From: an uncultured Muribaculaceae bacterium
GTDB taxonomy: Bacteria; Bacteroidota; Bacteroidia; Bacteroidales; Muribaculaceae
Length of the DNA stretch: 64,000 nt
Assembly (NCBI GenBank): GCA_910583675.1
Contig: CAJTYH010000003.1
Location: 1-64,000 of the forward strand
Direction of reading: 5' to 3'
The position numbers and the translations under genes are program-made. Position 1 is the stretch's first letter. The number at the start of each line of letters is the position of its first letter. This document shows, one piece after another, positions 34,431-44,800 of the stretch. The notes under the pieces are model-generated. The model worked only from the letters and a program-made list of their open reading frames with translations, searched no databases and had not been told where the DNA came from.

Positions 34431-35915
34431 ATGAATGCAGATACGATATCGCCGCGCGATGCACAGTGGCGTGAAGAATTGCGTAAGTCGCGCACAGCAA
34501 AGGAGCGTACATCCATACCGCGTGTAAGGATGGGAGAACTGCCACCCGACTACAGGATAACCTGTAATGAGGAGGTGAACCGAGGCCTGAGCATGGAGGA
34601 AGCTGTGACGGAGGCGCAAAGGTGCCTTGACTGTCCCGATCCCCAGTGTGTCACAGGATGTCCGGTCAACATCAATATCCCGGGATTCATCAAGAACTTG
34701 GAGCGTGGGAATTTCCATGATGCCGCCGTTGTACTGAAAGAGACTTCGGCACTCCCGGCCGTGTGTGGACGCGTATGCCCCCAGGAACGGCAATGTGAGT
34801 CGAAATGCATATACAATAAGATGAAACGGGAGCCGGTGGCTATCGGCTATCTGGAGCGTTTTGCCGCAGATACGGAGCGGATCTCGGGTGAAATCACCGC
34901 TCCTTCACGTATGTCTGGAAATGGGCGGAAGGTTGCAGTCGTAGGCTCAGGGCCGGCTTCCCTGTCGTTTGCTGGAGAAATGGCTCGCAGAGGCTATGAT
35001 GTGCATGTATTCGAGGCGCTTCATGAGATCGGAGGTGTGCTGAAATATGGAATACCGGAATTCCGCCTTCCTAATGAGGTGGTTGATGTTGAGATCCGTG
35101 CCCTGTCAGAAATGGGAGTCAAGTTCATGACCGATTGCGTGGTTGGAAAGACGCTTGGGTATGAAGATCTTGTGCAACAGGGTTTTGAAGGCTTGTTCGT
35201 GGCATCCGGTGCAGGGCTTCCGCGTTTCATGGGAATACCCGGCGAGAACCTTGTCGGCGTAATGTCGAGCAATGAGTATCTGACCAGGGTCAATCTGATG
35301 GGAGCGGGACGACCCGGATGGTCAACTCCGGTCATACGCGGAAAGCGGGTGGCTGTGATCGGTGGGGGAAACACAGCCATGGATTCATGCCGCACTGCTC
35401 GTAGAATGGGAGCGGAAGAGGTGTATATAGTGTATCGTCGCGGTGAGGCTGAGATGCCGGCACGCGTTGAGGAGGTGAGGCATGCGAAGGAGGAGGGGGT
35501 GCAGTTCCTTACGCTTTTCAATCCGGTGGAGTACCTGGGGGATGAGAACGGGCGCATACGCGCCATGCGGTTGCAACGCATGGAACTTGGGGAAGCCGAT
35601 GCCTCGGGACGTCGTTCGCCGGTGCCTGTAGAGGGGGACATACGGGAGATCGGGATCGATCAGGTGATAGTGAGCGTGGGTGTTTCTCCGAATCCGTTGA
35701 TTCCCGCCTCGGTTCCCGGGCTGGAGGTGACGCGTCGTGGTACGCTGATCGTGGACGATGATACGCTTGAAACAACCCTTCCGATGGTTTTTGCCGGTGG
35801 CGACATCGTGCGTGGGGGAGCCACTGTCATACTTGCCATGGGGGATGGGCGCAAGGCAGCCGCCGCCATGGCAGCCAAACTTGATAATAAACATGAATTA
35901 GCAATCAGTAAATAG
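34431..35915 (+). CDS. gltA: NfnB/GltA-type NADPH-dependent oxidoreductase subunit
   Basis: A 494-residue GltA/NfnB protein, homologous to the glutamate-synthase small subunit. The N-terminal cluster domain has Cys in 'CLDCPDPQCVTGCPVNI' and 'CGRVCPQERQCESKCI'. Two Rossmann domains follow ('VAVVGSGPASLSFAGEMA', 'VAVIGGGNTAMDSCRTA'). The frame is open back to a TTG at 34389 that overlaps nfnA, but the ATG at 34431, preceded by AAAGGA, is the better start. The last codons (GAATTAGCAATC...) coincide with an AT-rich repeat found elsewhere in the window. Confidence 0.9.
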   Translation: MNADTISPRDAQWREELRKSRTAKERTSIPRVRMGELPPDYRITCNEEVNRGLSMEEAVTEAQRCLDCPDPQCVTGCPVNINIPGFIKNLERGNFHDAAVVLKETSALPAVCGRVCPQERQCESKCIYNKMKREPVAIGYLERFAADTERISGEITAPSRMSGNGRKVAVVGSGPASLSFAGEMARRGYDVHVFEALHEIGGVLKYGIPEFRLPNEVVDVEIRALSEMGVKFMTDCVVGKTLGYEDLVQQGFEGLFVASGAGLPRFMGIPGENLVGVMSSNEYLTRVNLMGAGRPGWSTPVIRGKRVAVIGGGNTAMDSCRTARRMGAEEVYIVYRRGEAEMPARVEEVRHAKEEGVQFLTLFNPVEYLGDENGRIRAMRLQRMELGEADASGRRSPVPVEGDIREIGIDQVIVSVGVSPNPLIPASVPGLEVTRRGTLIVDDDTLETTLPMVFAGGDIVRGGATVILAMGDGRKAAAAMAAKLDNKHELAISK

Positions 35916-35924
35916 TAATTAGAT
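35895..35924. repeat. AT-rich repeat at the gltA 3' end
   Basis: GAATTAGCAATCAGTAAATAG encodes the last six residues and stop of gltA and continues as TAATTAGAT into the 10-base gap before ilvA. It matches the repeat family at 21794-21824 and 54917-55030. Confidence 0.5.
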
Positions 35925-35925
35925 C

Positions 35926-37128
35926 ATGGCTGATTTGAACATAGAGGAAGTTTACCGTGCCCAGATGGTGCTGAAAGATGTGGCACGCCATCCCAAGATC
36001 ATAGGGCCGACTTCGCTTAGCGACACATGCAGCATCTATCTTAAACCGGAGAACCTGCAGCATACGGGATCCTTCAAATTGCGCGGTGCATATTACAAGA
36101 TCTCGCAGCTGAGCGATGAGGAAAAGAAGAGGGGGGTAATCGCATGTTCTGCCGGAAACCATGCGCAGGGTGTTGCCCTCGGAGCCACCCACAACGGCAT
36201 CAAGTCGCTTATATGCCTCCCTGCCGGTGCCCCGATCTCAAAGATAGAGGCCACCAAGAAACTCGGTGCGGAAGTGTGCCTTGTTCCGGGGGTATATGAC
36301 GACGCATATTCCAAAGCCTTGGAATTACGTGACAAGCATGGATATACTTTCGTGCATCCGTTTGACGACCCGCTGGTGATTGCGGGGCAGGGAACCATAG
36401 GCCTTGAGATACTTGAGGAAATGCCGGAGGTGGAAGCCATTGTGGTGCCTGTCGGTGGAGGAGGACTGATCAGCGGGGTTGCATTTGCAGTAAAGACGCT
36501 TCGTCCGGACATAAAGGTGTATGGTGTGCAGGCCGCGGGAGCGGCTTCAATGGCAGAATCGCTTGCACATGACAAAAGGGAGCATCTTTCAGGTGTAAAG
36601 ACCATAGCCGACGGCATTGCCGTGAAAGAGCCTGGTGTGAATACCTTTGATCTTTGCAAAAGATATGTTGACAAAGTCGTGACGGTCAATGACGATGAGA
36701 TTGCCGGAGCCATACTGTCGCTGATAGAGAAGCATAAACTTGTGGCAGAGGGTGCTGGTGCAGCAGCTGTTGCAGCTGCCATGTATGGCAAACTGCCCAT
36801 AGAAGGGAAGAAGGTGGTGTGTCTTGTGAGTGGTGGAAACATAGACGTGAACATGCTTAACCGCATAATCAACCGCGGCCTTGCAAAGAATGGACGTGTA
36901 TGCCAGCTTGAGATGGAACTGCTTGACAAGCCCGGCACGCTTTCTGCCGTGTTGAAGATTGTCGGTGACCAAGGTGGAAATATATTGTCTGTGAACCATG
37001 AACGAATTGCCACAGCCACTGAAATCAACTCCTGCCTGTTGCACTTGGAACTTGAAACGCTCAATCAGGAGCATATAACACGTATACGCCAAGCCCTTAC
37101 GGACGCAGGATACAAGATCGTTTCTTAG
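35926..37128 (+). CDS. ilvA: threonine ammonia-lyase (threonine dehydratase)
   Basis: A 400-residue PLP enzyme converting threonine to 2-oxobutyrate and ammonia. The PLP lysine is K51 in 'HTGSFKLRGAYYK', the phosphate-binding loop is 'VGGGGLISG', and 'SGGNIDVNML' lies near residue 300. The single C-terminal ACT-like domain (about 325-400) is the short, TdcB-like arrangement rather than the two-ACT biosynthetic IlvA form. Located between nfnAB and an oxalate/PFOR cluster, it could serve threonine fermentation as well as isoleucine synthesis. Confidence 0.9.
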   Translation: MADLNIEEVYRAQMVLKDVARHPKIIGPTSLSDTCSIYLKPENLQHTGSFKLRGAYYKISQLSDEEKKRGVIACSAGNHAQGVALGATHNGIKSLICLPAGAPISKIEATKKLGAEVCLVPGVYDDAYSKALELRDKHGYTFVHPFDDPLVIAGQGTIGLEILEEMPEVEAIVVPVGGGGLISGVAFAVKTLRPDIKVYGVQAAGAASMAESLAHDKREHLSGVKTIADGIAVKEPGVNTFDLCKRYVDKVVTVNDDEIAGAILSLIEKHKLVAEGAGAAAVAAAMYGKLPIEGKKVVCLVSGGNIDVNMLNRIINRGLAKNGRVCQLEMELLDKPGTLSAVLKIVGDQGGNILSVNHERIATATEINSCLLHLELETLNQEHITRIRQALTDAGYKIVS

Positions 37129-37162
37129 AGACCGGCACAATCCTGCATTTTTTAGGATTAGA

Positions 37163-37204
37163 ATGCGGCCGCCTCCCCACATGGATGCGGCCGTATTTTC
37201 TTTT
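37163..37204 (+). terminator. terminator after ilvA
   Basis: ATGCGGCCGC (37163-37172) pairs with GCGGCCGTAT (37187-37196) with one wobble, followed by TTTCTTTT. It separates ilvA from frc. Confidence 0.7.
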
Positions 37205-37320
37205 CCGCATGAACTATCTTCAATGGGGCATGTTGTTTATAATGAACGGCATCTAAAATAGTAGTTCGATGACGTGCGTAAATTGTAAATATAAACAACG
37301 AAACAAATAATAGATTTTCT

Positions 37321-38628
37321 ATGAATACCGCTCCATTACAAGGAATCAAAGTAGTTGATTTTACTGAGGTGCAATCAGGCCCCTCATGTACCCAGATGCT
37401 TGCATGGTTGGGTGCAGATGTCATAAAGATCGAACGTCCAGGCGTTGGTGACGCCACACGTAAGGAACTCCAATTCAATCCCGATCTTCCCAGTTACTAT
37501 TATCTCCAGCTGAACAGCGACAAGAAATCGCTTACTCTGGATGCCAAGACACCTGACGGCAAGGAGATCCTTACCAAGCTCATACAGCAGGCCGACATGT
37601 TTGTGGAGAACCTGCATCCCGGTGCCATGGATAAACTCGGCTTCGGTTGGGAGGTGGTGCACAAGCTCAACCCGAGGTGCATATACGGGACTATAAAAGG
37701 ATTCCCGCTGTCGTCCAAATACAAGGATCTTAAGGCATATGAGCCTATCGCACAGGTTACCGCAGCTGCAGCTTCCACAACCGGATGGTACGATGGGGAG
37801 TACAACATCCCGACACAGTCTGGTGCGGCTCTTGGGGACTCCAATACAGGTATGCATCTGCTTATCGGCCTGTTGGCCGCGCTTCAACAGCGTGAACGCA
37901 CAGGCGAGGGTTCTTTCGTCTATCAGTCAATGCACAACGCATGTCTGAATCTCTGTCGCATAAAGACCCGCGACCAGCTCACGCTTGAGAAGATCGGTTA
38001 CCTTACACAGTTCCCGCAGTATCCCGACGGTAAGTTCGGTGACTGTGTGCCACGCTCCGGTAATATCGAAGGGGGTGGTGTCCTTGGGTGGACTTACAAA
38101 TGCAAGCCTTCCGGCGGATATGATTCAGAGGTGGACGCCAACAACTATGTATACATAATCCTGCAGCGTGGTGCCAAGGAGTTTGAGGCTGCTTGCAAGG
38201 CCATGGGATTCGAGGATTGGCTTACTAACCCCGATTTCAATACAGCAGACGCGCGTGACCGTCATAAAAACGAAATCTACCAGCGAATAGGAGCCTGGAC
38301 TGCCGACAAGACCAAATTCGAGGTTACTTCCATACTTGGCCCCGCAGGGGTGCCTGTAGGCCCGGTGCTTTCCACCAAGGAGGTCATGTCCGACGAATCC
38401 TTGTATGATGGCAACACTCTCGTGCGCATCAACCAGGGTGGGCGCATCGGCGAGTTCGTGACGGTAGGATGTCCTTTCACAATGTCAAGCTACCAGCCTG
38501 TCTATGGACCCGCACCGGAGCTTGGAGGCAATACCGAGGAAGTGCTTAAGGGTCTTGGATATACCGATGATCAGATCGCTTCTTTTGCCAAGAACGGAAC
38601 AACCGCTCCGGTGGCTGCTTCCAAATAA
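37321..38628 (+). CDS. frc: formyl-CoA:oxalate CoA-transferase
   Basis: A 435-residue class III CoA-transferase exchanging CoA between formyl-CoA and oxalate. The catalytic aspartate lies in 'ALGDSNTGMH' (about residue 170), exactly as in the Oxalobacter enzyme. 'NLCRIKTRDQ' and 'TDKTKFEVT'-type segments also follow Frc closely. The active-site glycine loop reads 'EGGGVLGW', one Gly fewer than the Oxalobacter GGGGQPGW. With oxc and the AEC carrier downstream it forms an oxalate catabolic cluster. Together the two enzymes consume oxalate and release formate and CO2. Confidence 0.92.
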   Translation: MNTAPLQGIKVVDFTEVQSGPSCTQMLAWLGADVIKIERPGVGDATRKELQFNPDLPSYYYLQLNSDKKSLTLDAKTPDGKEILTKLIQQADMFVENLHPGAMDKLGFGWEVVHKLNPRCIYGTIKGFPLSSKYKDLKAYEPIAQVTAAAASTTGWYDGEYNIPTQSGAALGDSNTGMHLLIGLLAALQQRERTGEGSFVYQSMHNACLNLCRIKTRDQLTLEKIGYLTQFPQYPDGKFGDCVPRSGNIEGGGVLGWTYKCKPSGGYDSEVDANNYVYIILQRGAKEFEAACKAMGFEDWLTNPDFNTADARDRHKNEIYQRIGAWTADKTKFEVTSILGPAGVPVGPVLSTKEVMSDESLYDGNTLVRINQGGRIGEFVTVGCPFTMSSYQPVYGPAPELGGNTEEVLKGLGYTDDQIASFAKNGTTAPVAASK

Positions 38629-38740
38629 ATGAGGAATCATAATATATATATAATGATGATGCAATGTCCCAACGGATCCAGGTGATTTTCCCGAGCGGGG
38701 ACTTACTGACAATGGATCTGTAATCTTCCAATATAGTTTT

Positions 38741-38817
38741 TAGTTGTTAGTTTTTGGTTGTCGGCCGAGGTTGCTTGGCTTGAGCAACCGAGGCCTGACA
38801 ACTAAAAACTAATAACT
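38741..38817. repeat. ~35-bp stem-loop between frc and oxc
   Basis: Left arm 38741-38775 and right arm 38783-38817 pair along almost their whole length (wobbles, one bulged base, two mismatches) around the loop TGGCTTG. The AT-rich outer part resembles AGTTGTTAGTTTTT tracts typical of mobile intergenic repeats. No T-run follows, so it may be an mRNA-stabilising or attenuating element. Confidence 0.7.
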
Positions 38818-38856
38818 GATTTAACTGGGATTATATCTACTTACAATTTAAATCAT

Positions 38857-40635
38857 ATGCTCGAAACAAATAATACATCTTCTGCTGCTAAGGCAGCTCC
38901 ATCTTCTGGCTCAGGATGTTCCTGTCAGAAGCCGGCTCCGCATTTTCCGGATCAAGTAACCGGAATGTATGTTCTGGCACGTGCCCTTAAGGCCATAGGC
39001 ATAGATACCATTTACGGATTGGTCGGAATCCCCATTACCGAGGCCGCCTACATAGCACAAGGCCAGGGAATAAAGTTTGTCGGTTTTCGCCATGAACAGC
39101 AAGCCGGCATGGCTGCCGCCACACATGGCTATATGACCGGTAAGCCGGGTGTGCTTATGACAGTGTCGTCGCTTGGATTCATGAATGGCCTTACCGCGAC
39201 AGCCAATGCCACCGTCAACTGCTATCCGATGATTCAGATTTCAGGTTCGTCGGTGCGTGAACCCATAGACCTGCTGCAAGGCACTTATGAGGGGCTTGAC
39301 CAGCTCAATGTGGCCAAACCTGTTGTAAAGGCTGCTTATCGTGTAAACCGGGCTGAAGACATTCCTACAGGGGTGGTGCGTGCATACCGCGCTGCCATCT
39401 CAGGGCGCCCCGGTGGTGTATATCTTGACATAACCACTCCGGCTCTCGGGCAGATACTTGACCATGATGTGGCTGAAGCGCTGCTTCAGATACCGGTTGA
39501 TCCGGCTCCTGCCATGATTCCTTCCCCGGATTCGGTAGATCGTGCGGTGAAACTGCTCGCGTCGGCCAAGAAGCCGGCAATACTCATAGGCAAGGGTGCT
39601 GCGCAGGCTCAGGTAGAGGATCTGATAAAGGAACTGGTGGAGAAGACCGGGGTACCATTCTATCCTATGTCCATGGCCAAGGGTGCCCTTCCCGACAATC
39701 ATCCCCTGAGCGCCATTTCGGCAAGGAGTACCATTATGGAGGAGGCTGATGTGGTCATGCTTGTTGGTGCACGCCTCAACTGGCTCCTCAGTCGCGGCCA
39801 TGGCAAATGGAACAAGGATGGCAAGTTCATCCAACTGGAGATAGATCCCCAGGAGATTGACAGCAACCGCCATATTGACGCTCCAGTAGTTGGCGACCTT
39901 CGCAGCTCACTCAAAGCCGTCATAGCAGGTCTTGACGGTGCCAAGATGGCAATGGATCCAACGTGGGTTCCCGGCATCCAGTCTGAGTCAAAGGTCAAGA
40001 ATGCGAAATTCCTTGAGCGTCTGCAGCCGAAGACCGTCCCCATGACCCATTGGAGCGCACTTGGAGCGGCAAAGAAAGTGATAGAGGCTAATCCGGATGT
40101 GATCCTGGTTAACGAGGGTGCCAATACGCTTGACGATACCCGCGACTCCATAGACATGTTCCTCCCTCGTCATCGTGTGGACTGTGCCACATGGGCGATA
40201 ATGGGCATGGGCATGGGTTCATGCGTTGGAGCCGCCGTGGCCACGGGCAAAAGCGTAGTGGCAATCGAAGGTGACAGTGCTTTCGGTTTCTCAGGCATGG
40301 ACTTCTCTACCATATGCCGTTTCAACCTTCCGGTTACGGTCTGCGTGTTCAACAACGGCGGCATCTACAATGGCATAGGAGAGCCTCTTGACAAGACTTC
40401 CGATCCGGCGCCCACAACACTTGACATAAACGCGCGTTATGACAAGCTTGGGGAGGCTTTCGGAGCCAAGACCTACTACGTTACGACTCCTGACGAGTTT
40501 GAACAGGCTCTCACCGAGGGTATCGCTTCAAAGAAGCCCTGTCTCATTGACGTGCAGCTTGCAGCGGATTCTGGCAAGGAGAGCGGTCATATAGGCTATC
40601 TCAATCCGGCTCCCCTTATTGATGTTAAGGTCTGA
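38857..40635 (+). CDS. oxc: oxalyl-CoA decarboxylase
   Basis: A 592-residue thiamine-diphosphate enzyme decarboxylating oxalyl-CoA to formyl-CoA. The N-terminal PYR domain has 'YGLVGIPITEAAYIA' and 'GFRHEQQAGMAAATHGY'. The C-terminal PP domain has 'GDSAFGFSGMDFSTICRF' with the TPP/Mg motif, and 'FNNGGIYNGIGE'. About 30 residues precede the conserved start and include a Ser-Gly-Cys run ('SGSGCSCQKP') not normally present in this family. It follows frc by about 230 bases with a large hairpin between them. Confidence 0.94.
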   Translation: MLETNNTSSAAKAAPSSGSGCSCQKPAPHFPDQVTGMYVLARALKAIGIDTIYGLVGIPITEAAYIAQGQGIKFVGFRHEQQAGMAAATHGYMTGKPGVLMTVSSLGFMNGLTATANATVNCYPMIQISGSSVREPIDLLQGTYEGLDQLNVAKPVVKAAYRVNRAEDIPTGVVRAYRAAISGRPGGVYLDITTPALGQILDHDVAEALLQIPVDPAPAMIPSPDSVDRAVKLLASAKKPAILIGKGAAQAQVEDLIKELVEKTGVPFYPMSMAKGALPDNHPLSAISARSTIMEEADVVMLVGARLNWLLSRGHGKWNKDGKFIQLEIDPQEIDSNRHIDAPVVGDLRSSLKAVIAGLDGAKMAMDPTWVPGIQSESKVKNAKFLERLQPKTVPMTHWSALGAAKKVIEANPDVILVNEGANTLDDTRDSIDMFLPRHRVDCATWAIMGMGMGSCVGAAVATGKSVVAIEGDSAFGFSGMDFSTICRFNLPVTVCVFNNGGIYNGIGEPLDKTSDPAPTTLDINARYDKLGEAFGAKTYYVTTPDEFEQALTEGIASKKPCLIDVQLAADSGKESGHIGYLNPAPLIDVKV

Positions 40636-40665
40636 AAGAAAATAACCTTCTTTTTTAGTTGTTGA

Positions 40666-40700
40666 CGGGGAGATTGTCCCCTCTTGGAATGATCTCCCCG
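40666..40700 (+). repeat. stem-loop after oxc
   Basis: CGGGGAGAT (40666-40674) and ATCTCCCCG (40692-40700) form a perfect 9-bp stem with a 17-base loop and a further TTG/CAA pairing outside. No T-run follows, so it is more likely a processing or stabilising hairpin than a terminator. Confidence 0.5.
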
Positions 40701-40802
40701 GCAATTGTTATAAAGAAATTCCACAACGCTCGCGGTTCGCGTCAAATCAGCATTTTTACGGGAAACGAGGGACGCATGTTTAACTGTTTATAAAAAAGCT
40801 AT

Positions 40803-41777
40803 ATGGTACACATATTGTTATACGCGATAGTCCCTATCATCGTAGTGATGCTGGCGGGCTACATCTCCGGAAAGAAAGGGATATTTAACGGAGACAACGC
40901 AAAGGCGTTCAACAAGGTTGTGCTTGACTATGCATTGCCGGCTGCCTTGTTCGTATCAATTGTAGATGCAAGTCGTGAGATGCTTGTCCGCGACATAAAG
41001 CTGACTATAATATCCACAGTCGGTATCATGGTCTGCTTCATGATTGTATACTTTATTTATGCATATTGTTTCAAGGGCAATACCAAGGCCGACGGAGCCA
41101 TCATGGCGCTTGTCTGCGGTTCGCCGACGATCGGTTTCCTCGGGTTTGCCGTGTTGGAGCCTATTTTCGGAACCACGCCTTCCGTTGCCTTGGTGGTGGC
41201 CATAGTCGGCATAGTCGTCAACGCGATCGGCATACCTGTAGGCTTGTCGTTGCTTAATTCCGCCAACGAGAAATTGAAGCCTCTGGCTCCTGGACAGAAG
41301 AGACCGAGCGCTTGGAAGCCTGTGATACATGCCCTTGAACAACCTGTGGCATGGGCACCTATCCTTGCTGTTGTTTGGGTTGTGGTCGGTCTTCCCTGGC
41401 CTGACTGGGCAAGCCCGTCGTTTGACCTTATCAAGGGGGCGAATGCATCAATGGCTGTGTTTGCAGCAGGTGTGACACTGTCAGCCGTGAAAGTGAATAT
41501 CAACTGGCAGGCCGTTTTGGGATGTATCCTCAAGCTGATCATGATGCCGGCGTTCGTGCTTGTGCTCGGACTGATTTTCAAGATGGATCCTATGAACCTG
41601 AAGATGCTGGTTGTGGCTTGTGCGCTTCCGCCTGCATTCTCCGGAATTATAATTGCCAGCGAGTATGATACTTATGTGGCCACTTCCACTTCGTCGCTTG
41701 CACTGAACGTGATTGCTTTCATAGCTTTCTGTCCGCTTTGGATCTGGATTACCGATATCTGCATCAAAGCGTTCTAA
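40803..41777 (+). CDS. AEC-family carrier, putative oxalate/formate transporter
   Basis: A 324-residue auxin-efflux-carrier-family protein with about ten TM helices, opening with 'IIVVMLAGYISGKKGIFNGDN' and containing 'VFAAGVTLSA' and 'LALNVIAFIAFCPLWIW'. E. coli YfdV, an AEC protein, sits in the operon with frc (yfdW) and oxc (yfdU), and this is the same gene set. The likely job is oxalate or dicarboxylate uptake. Substrate is inferred from context only. Confidence 0.8.
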   Translation: MVHILLYAIVPIIVVMLAGYISGKKGIFNGDNAKAFNKVVLDYALPAALFVSIVDASREMLVRDIKLTIISTVGIMVCFMIVYFIYAYCFKGNTKADGAIMALVCGSPTIGFLGFAVLEPIFGTTPSVALVVAIVGIVVNAIGIPVGLSLLNSANEKLKPLAPGQKRPSAWKPVIHALEQPVAWAPILAVVWVVVGLPWPDWASPSFDLIKGANASMAVFAAGVTLSAVKVNINWQAVLGCILKLIMMPAFVLVLGLIFKMDPMNLKMLVVACALPPAFSGIIIASEYDTYVATSTSSLALNVIAFIAFCPLWIWITDICIKAF

Positions 41778-41826
41778 ACAAAATGAACTCTCTATCTCAA
41801 TAAATCTAAATAATTGTGAGACAGAC

Positions 41827-41863
41827 GCGGGACGCCCTGACTTTGCTGTCAGCGGTGTCCCGC
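41827..41863 (+). terminator. hairpin between the AEC gene and nifJ
   Basis: GCGGGAC (41827-41833) pairs with GTCCCGC (41857-41863); an inner CC/GG and TGAC/GTCA extension closes on the loop TTTGCT. The tail is AATTGTCTT, a weak T-run, so it may be a partial terminator or a nifJ leader element. Confidence 0.45.
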
Positions 41864-41893
41864 AATTGTCTTCAGATCTCAAAGACCACGTAG

Positions 41894-44800
41894 ATGAAAC
41901 AGATACTTGACGGTTGTACGGCTGCGACGCATATAGCATATGCCTTGAGCGATGTCGCGACTATTTATCCAATAACTCCCGTCGCATCAATGGGTGAGAC
42001 GGCTCAGAAATGGGGCATGGGAGGAAGAAAGAACTATATGGGTTCCATTTTGCGGGTGGAGGAGATGGAAAGCGAGCTTGGGGCCGCCGGTGCCACTCAC
42101 GGTGCCTTGGCTGCGGGATCATTGGCCACGACATTTACCAATTCCCAAGGGCTTATGCTCATGCTCCCGAACATGTTCAAGATTGCGGGCAATCATCTGC
42201 CGGCCGTCTTTCATGTAGGCTCACGGTCGCTTGCAACCCATGCATTGAGCATTTTCGGGGATCATTCCGATGTGATGGCCACCCGTTCGAGCGGATTTGT
42301 GTATCTGGCATCCGCATCAGTCCAGGAGACTATGGATCTTGCATTGGTGGCGCATCTTGCTGCTGTGGAGGGCAGCCTCCCTGTATGTCATTTTTTCGAC
42401 GGGTGGCGTACCTCCAATCAGATGTCTACAATAGATGTTATTGATTACGACACGATCTGGCCGCTTGTGAATTGGGAAAAGATCCGTAGTTTCAGGAACA
42501 GGGCATTGAATCCCGATCATCCTACCTTGGCCGGCTCAGCGCAGAATCCCGATGTGTATTTTCAGAATTCCGAGGCCTCTAACGGAGCATATGAAGCATT
42601 TCCCCGTATTGTTCAGGAAGTGATGGACAGGGTTGGTGGGGCCATAGGCCGTCGTTACCACCTATTTGATTATTCAGGTCATCCGGAGGCGGATGTGGTG
42701 CTCGTGTCAATCGGTTCGAGTTGCGAAGTAATAGATCAGACCATAAGGACATTGAATGGCACCGGCTATAAGGTCGGTGTGGTCAAGGTGCGTCTGTTCC
42801 GTCCGTTCTCCGCTGAGGCGCTTATGAAGTTGGTGCCTGCGTCAGCGCATACGATTGTCGCCTTGGATCGAACCAAGGAGCCTGGAGCCGAGGGGGAACC
42901 GCTCTTCAAGGACGTGGCGACCGCCACGGTGATGACCGGCCGCACCGGTATAAAGGTGCTCGGTTGCCGTTACGGGCTGTCAAGTAAGGAGTTCAGCCCC
43001 GCAATGGTGAAGGCCATAGTGGACGAGGCATTGAAGCCGTGTGCACGCCGTTTTTTCACAGTGGGAATAACAGATGACGTAACGCATCTTTCCGTTGATG
43101 TGGACTATGATTTTCGATTGTCGGCAGATTGCATGGCCGACAGCCATTTGTATAAGGCGATATTCTATGGCATGGGTTCCGACGGGACGGTAGGCGCTAC
43201 CAAGCAGGCTGCACGCATTGTCGTTGGTGCAGGGGATCTGTATGCGCAGGCTTATTTTTCATATTCCGCGAAGAAATCCGGTGGATATACCACTTCCCAG
43301 TTGCGTGTTGGGAGACTTCCTATATCGGCGGACTACAATATAGAAGACGCCGACTATGTGGGATGCAACAAGGACACTTATGTGGAGAGATTCCCCCTTT
43401 TGCGTAACCTCGGAAAAGGAGGGGTTTTCGTCTTGAACTGTTCCTGGACGGATCAACAACTTGAAACGAAACTTCCGGCACACGTCAAAAGGGAACTCGC
43501 ACTTAAGGATGCGGATTTCTATGTAATAGATGCCCAGGCAATTGCACGTAGCGTAGGCCTCGGGGTTAGGGTAAACGTGGTCATGGAGACCGTCTTTTTC
43601 CATCTGTCCCGGATGGTGCCGTTTGATGTCGCGGTGGAAAGTCTTAAGAAAGAGATCACCAAATCGTATATGCATGAGGGGGGAGATGTGGTCAAGAAGA
43701 ACTTCAAGGCGGTTGATATGGCGGTAGACGCGTTGCGCAAGGTGACTGTGCCGTCAGCATGGGCTGATGCCGCGGAATATGTGATACCCGAAAACAGTTT
43801 GCCCAAGGGCATTCCGCATGATACCGAGAGCTTTTTCAAGATAATTTCGCAGCCGTGTCTGCGTCTGGAGGGAAATGCCCTTCCGGTGTCTGTCTTTGCT
43901 CCCGACGGGCACATGCCTATGGGGACTACGGCGTTTGAGAAACGTAGGATAGCCATAAATGTACCTCGTTGGGAGGCGGACAAGTGCGTACAATGCACTG
44001 AATGCTCCCTCGTGTGTGCTCATGCGGCCATAAGGCCGTATCTGTTGACGGATGCTGAGAGGGAGAAGGCTTCCGGCGACATCTCTGCAAATCTGGTTAC
44101 GGTGCCGTCTGTCCTTTCCGGAAAGGTCGCGGGAGCGGAGGGAATGAGATATCGCATACAGGTATATCCTGAGGATTGTACCGGTTGTTCTTCATGTGCA
44201 ACCATATGTCCGGGGCATGCGCTTACGATGGTTCCTATTGAAAGCCAGCTTTCGGAACAGGCAGCGCTTTTGGAGTTCATCCAGAAGAATGTTTCCGTCA
44301 AGGATCAGCTTCTGCCTCGTTTTACCATAGACGGATCGCAGTTCCAGCAACCGCTTCTGGAGTTTTCAGGGGCTTGTGCGGGATGTGGCGAGACACCGTA
44401 TGTGAAACTGCTAACCCAACTTTTCGGCGAACGCATGCTTGTGGCCAATGCCACGGGGTGTTCCTCCATATGGGGTGCCAATTATCCGAGCAATGCCTAT
44501 TGCCGCCGTTGTTCCGACGGTCGCGGCCCCGCATGGGGGAATTCCCTCTTTGAGGACAATGCGGAATACGGCTATGGAATGGCGGTGAGTTGCCGGCAAC
44601 GACGCGAGGCCTTGTTGGCTGATGCCAAAGCGCTCCTTTCATTGGAGGCCGGCAACGAATCGTTGTCTGCGGCGCTTGACGACTGGATAAATGCATATGC
44701 AGACCCAGACAGGTCGTTTGTCTATGGCAGTGCGCTTGTCAAGGCATTGAATGATTGCGATCTATCGTCGGATCCGTCCGCCGGTAAGTTGAAGGATGCG

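Noticed and set aside
40666..41863. Riboswitch candidates in the oxc-AEC-nifJ gaps
   Set aside because: Only single hairpins are present; no multi-helix conserved core of a known riboswitch could be recognised.
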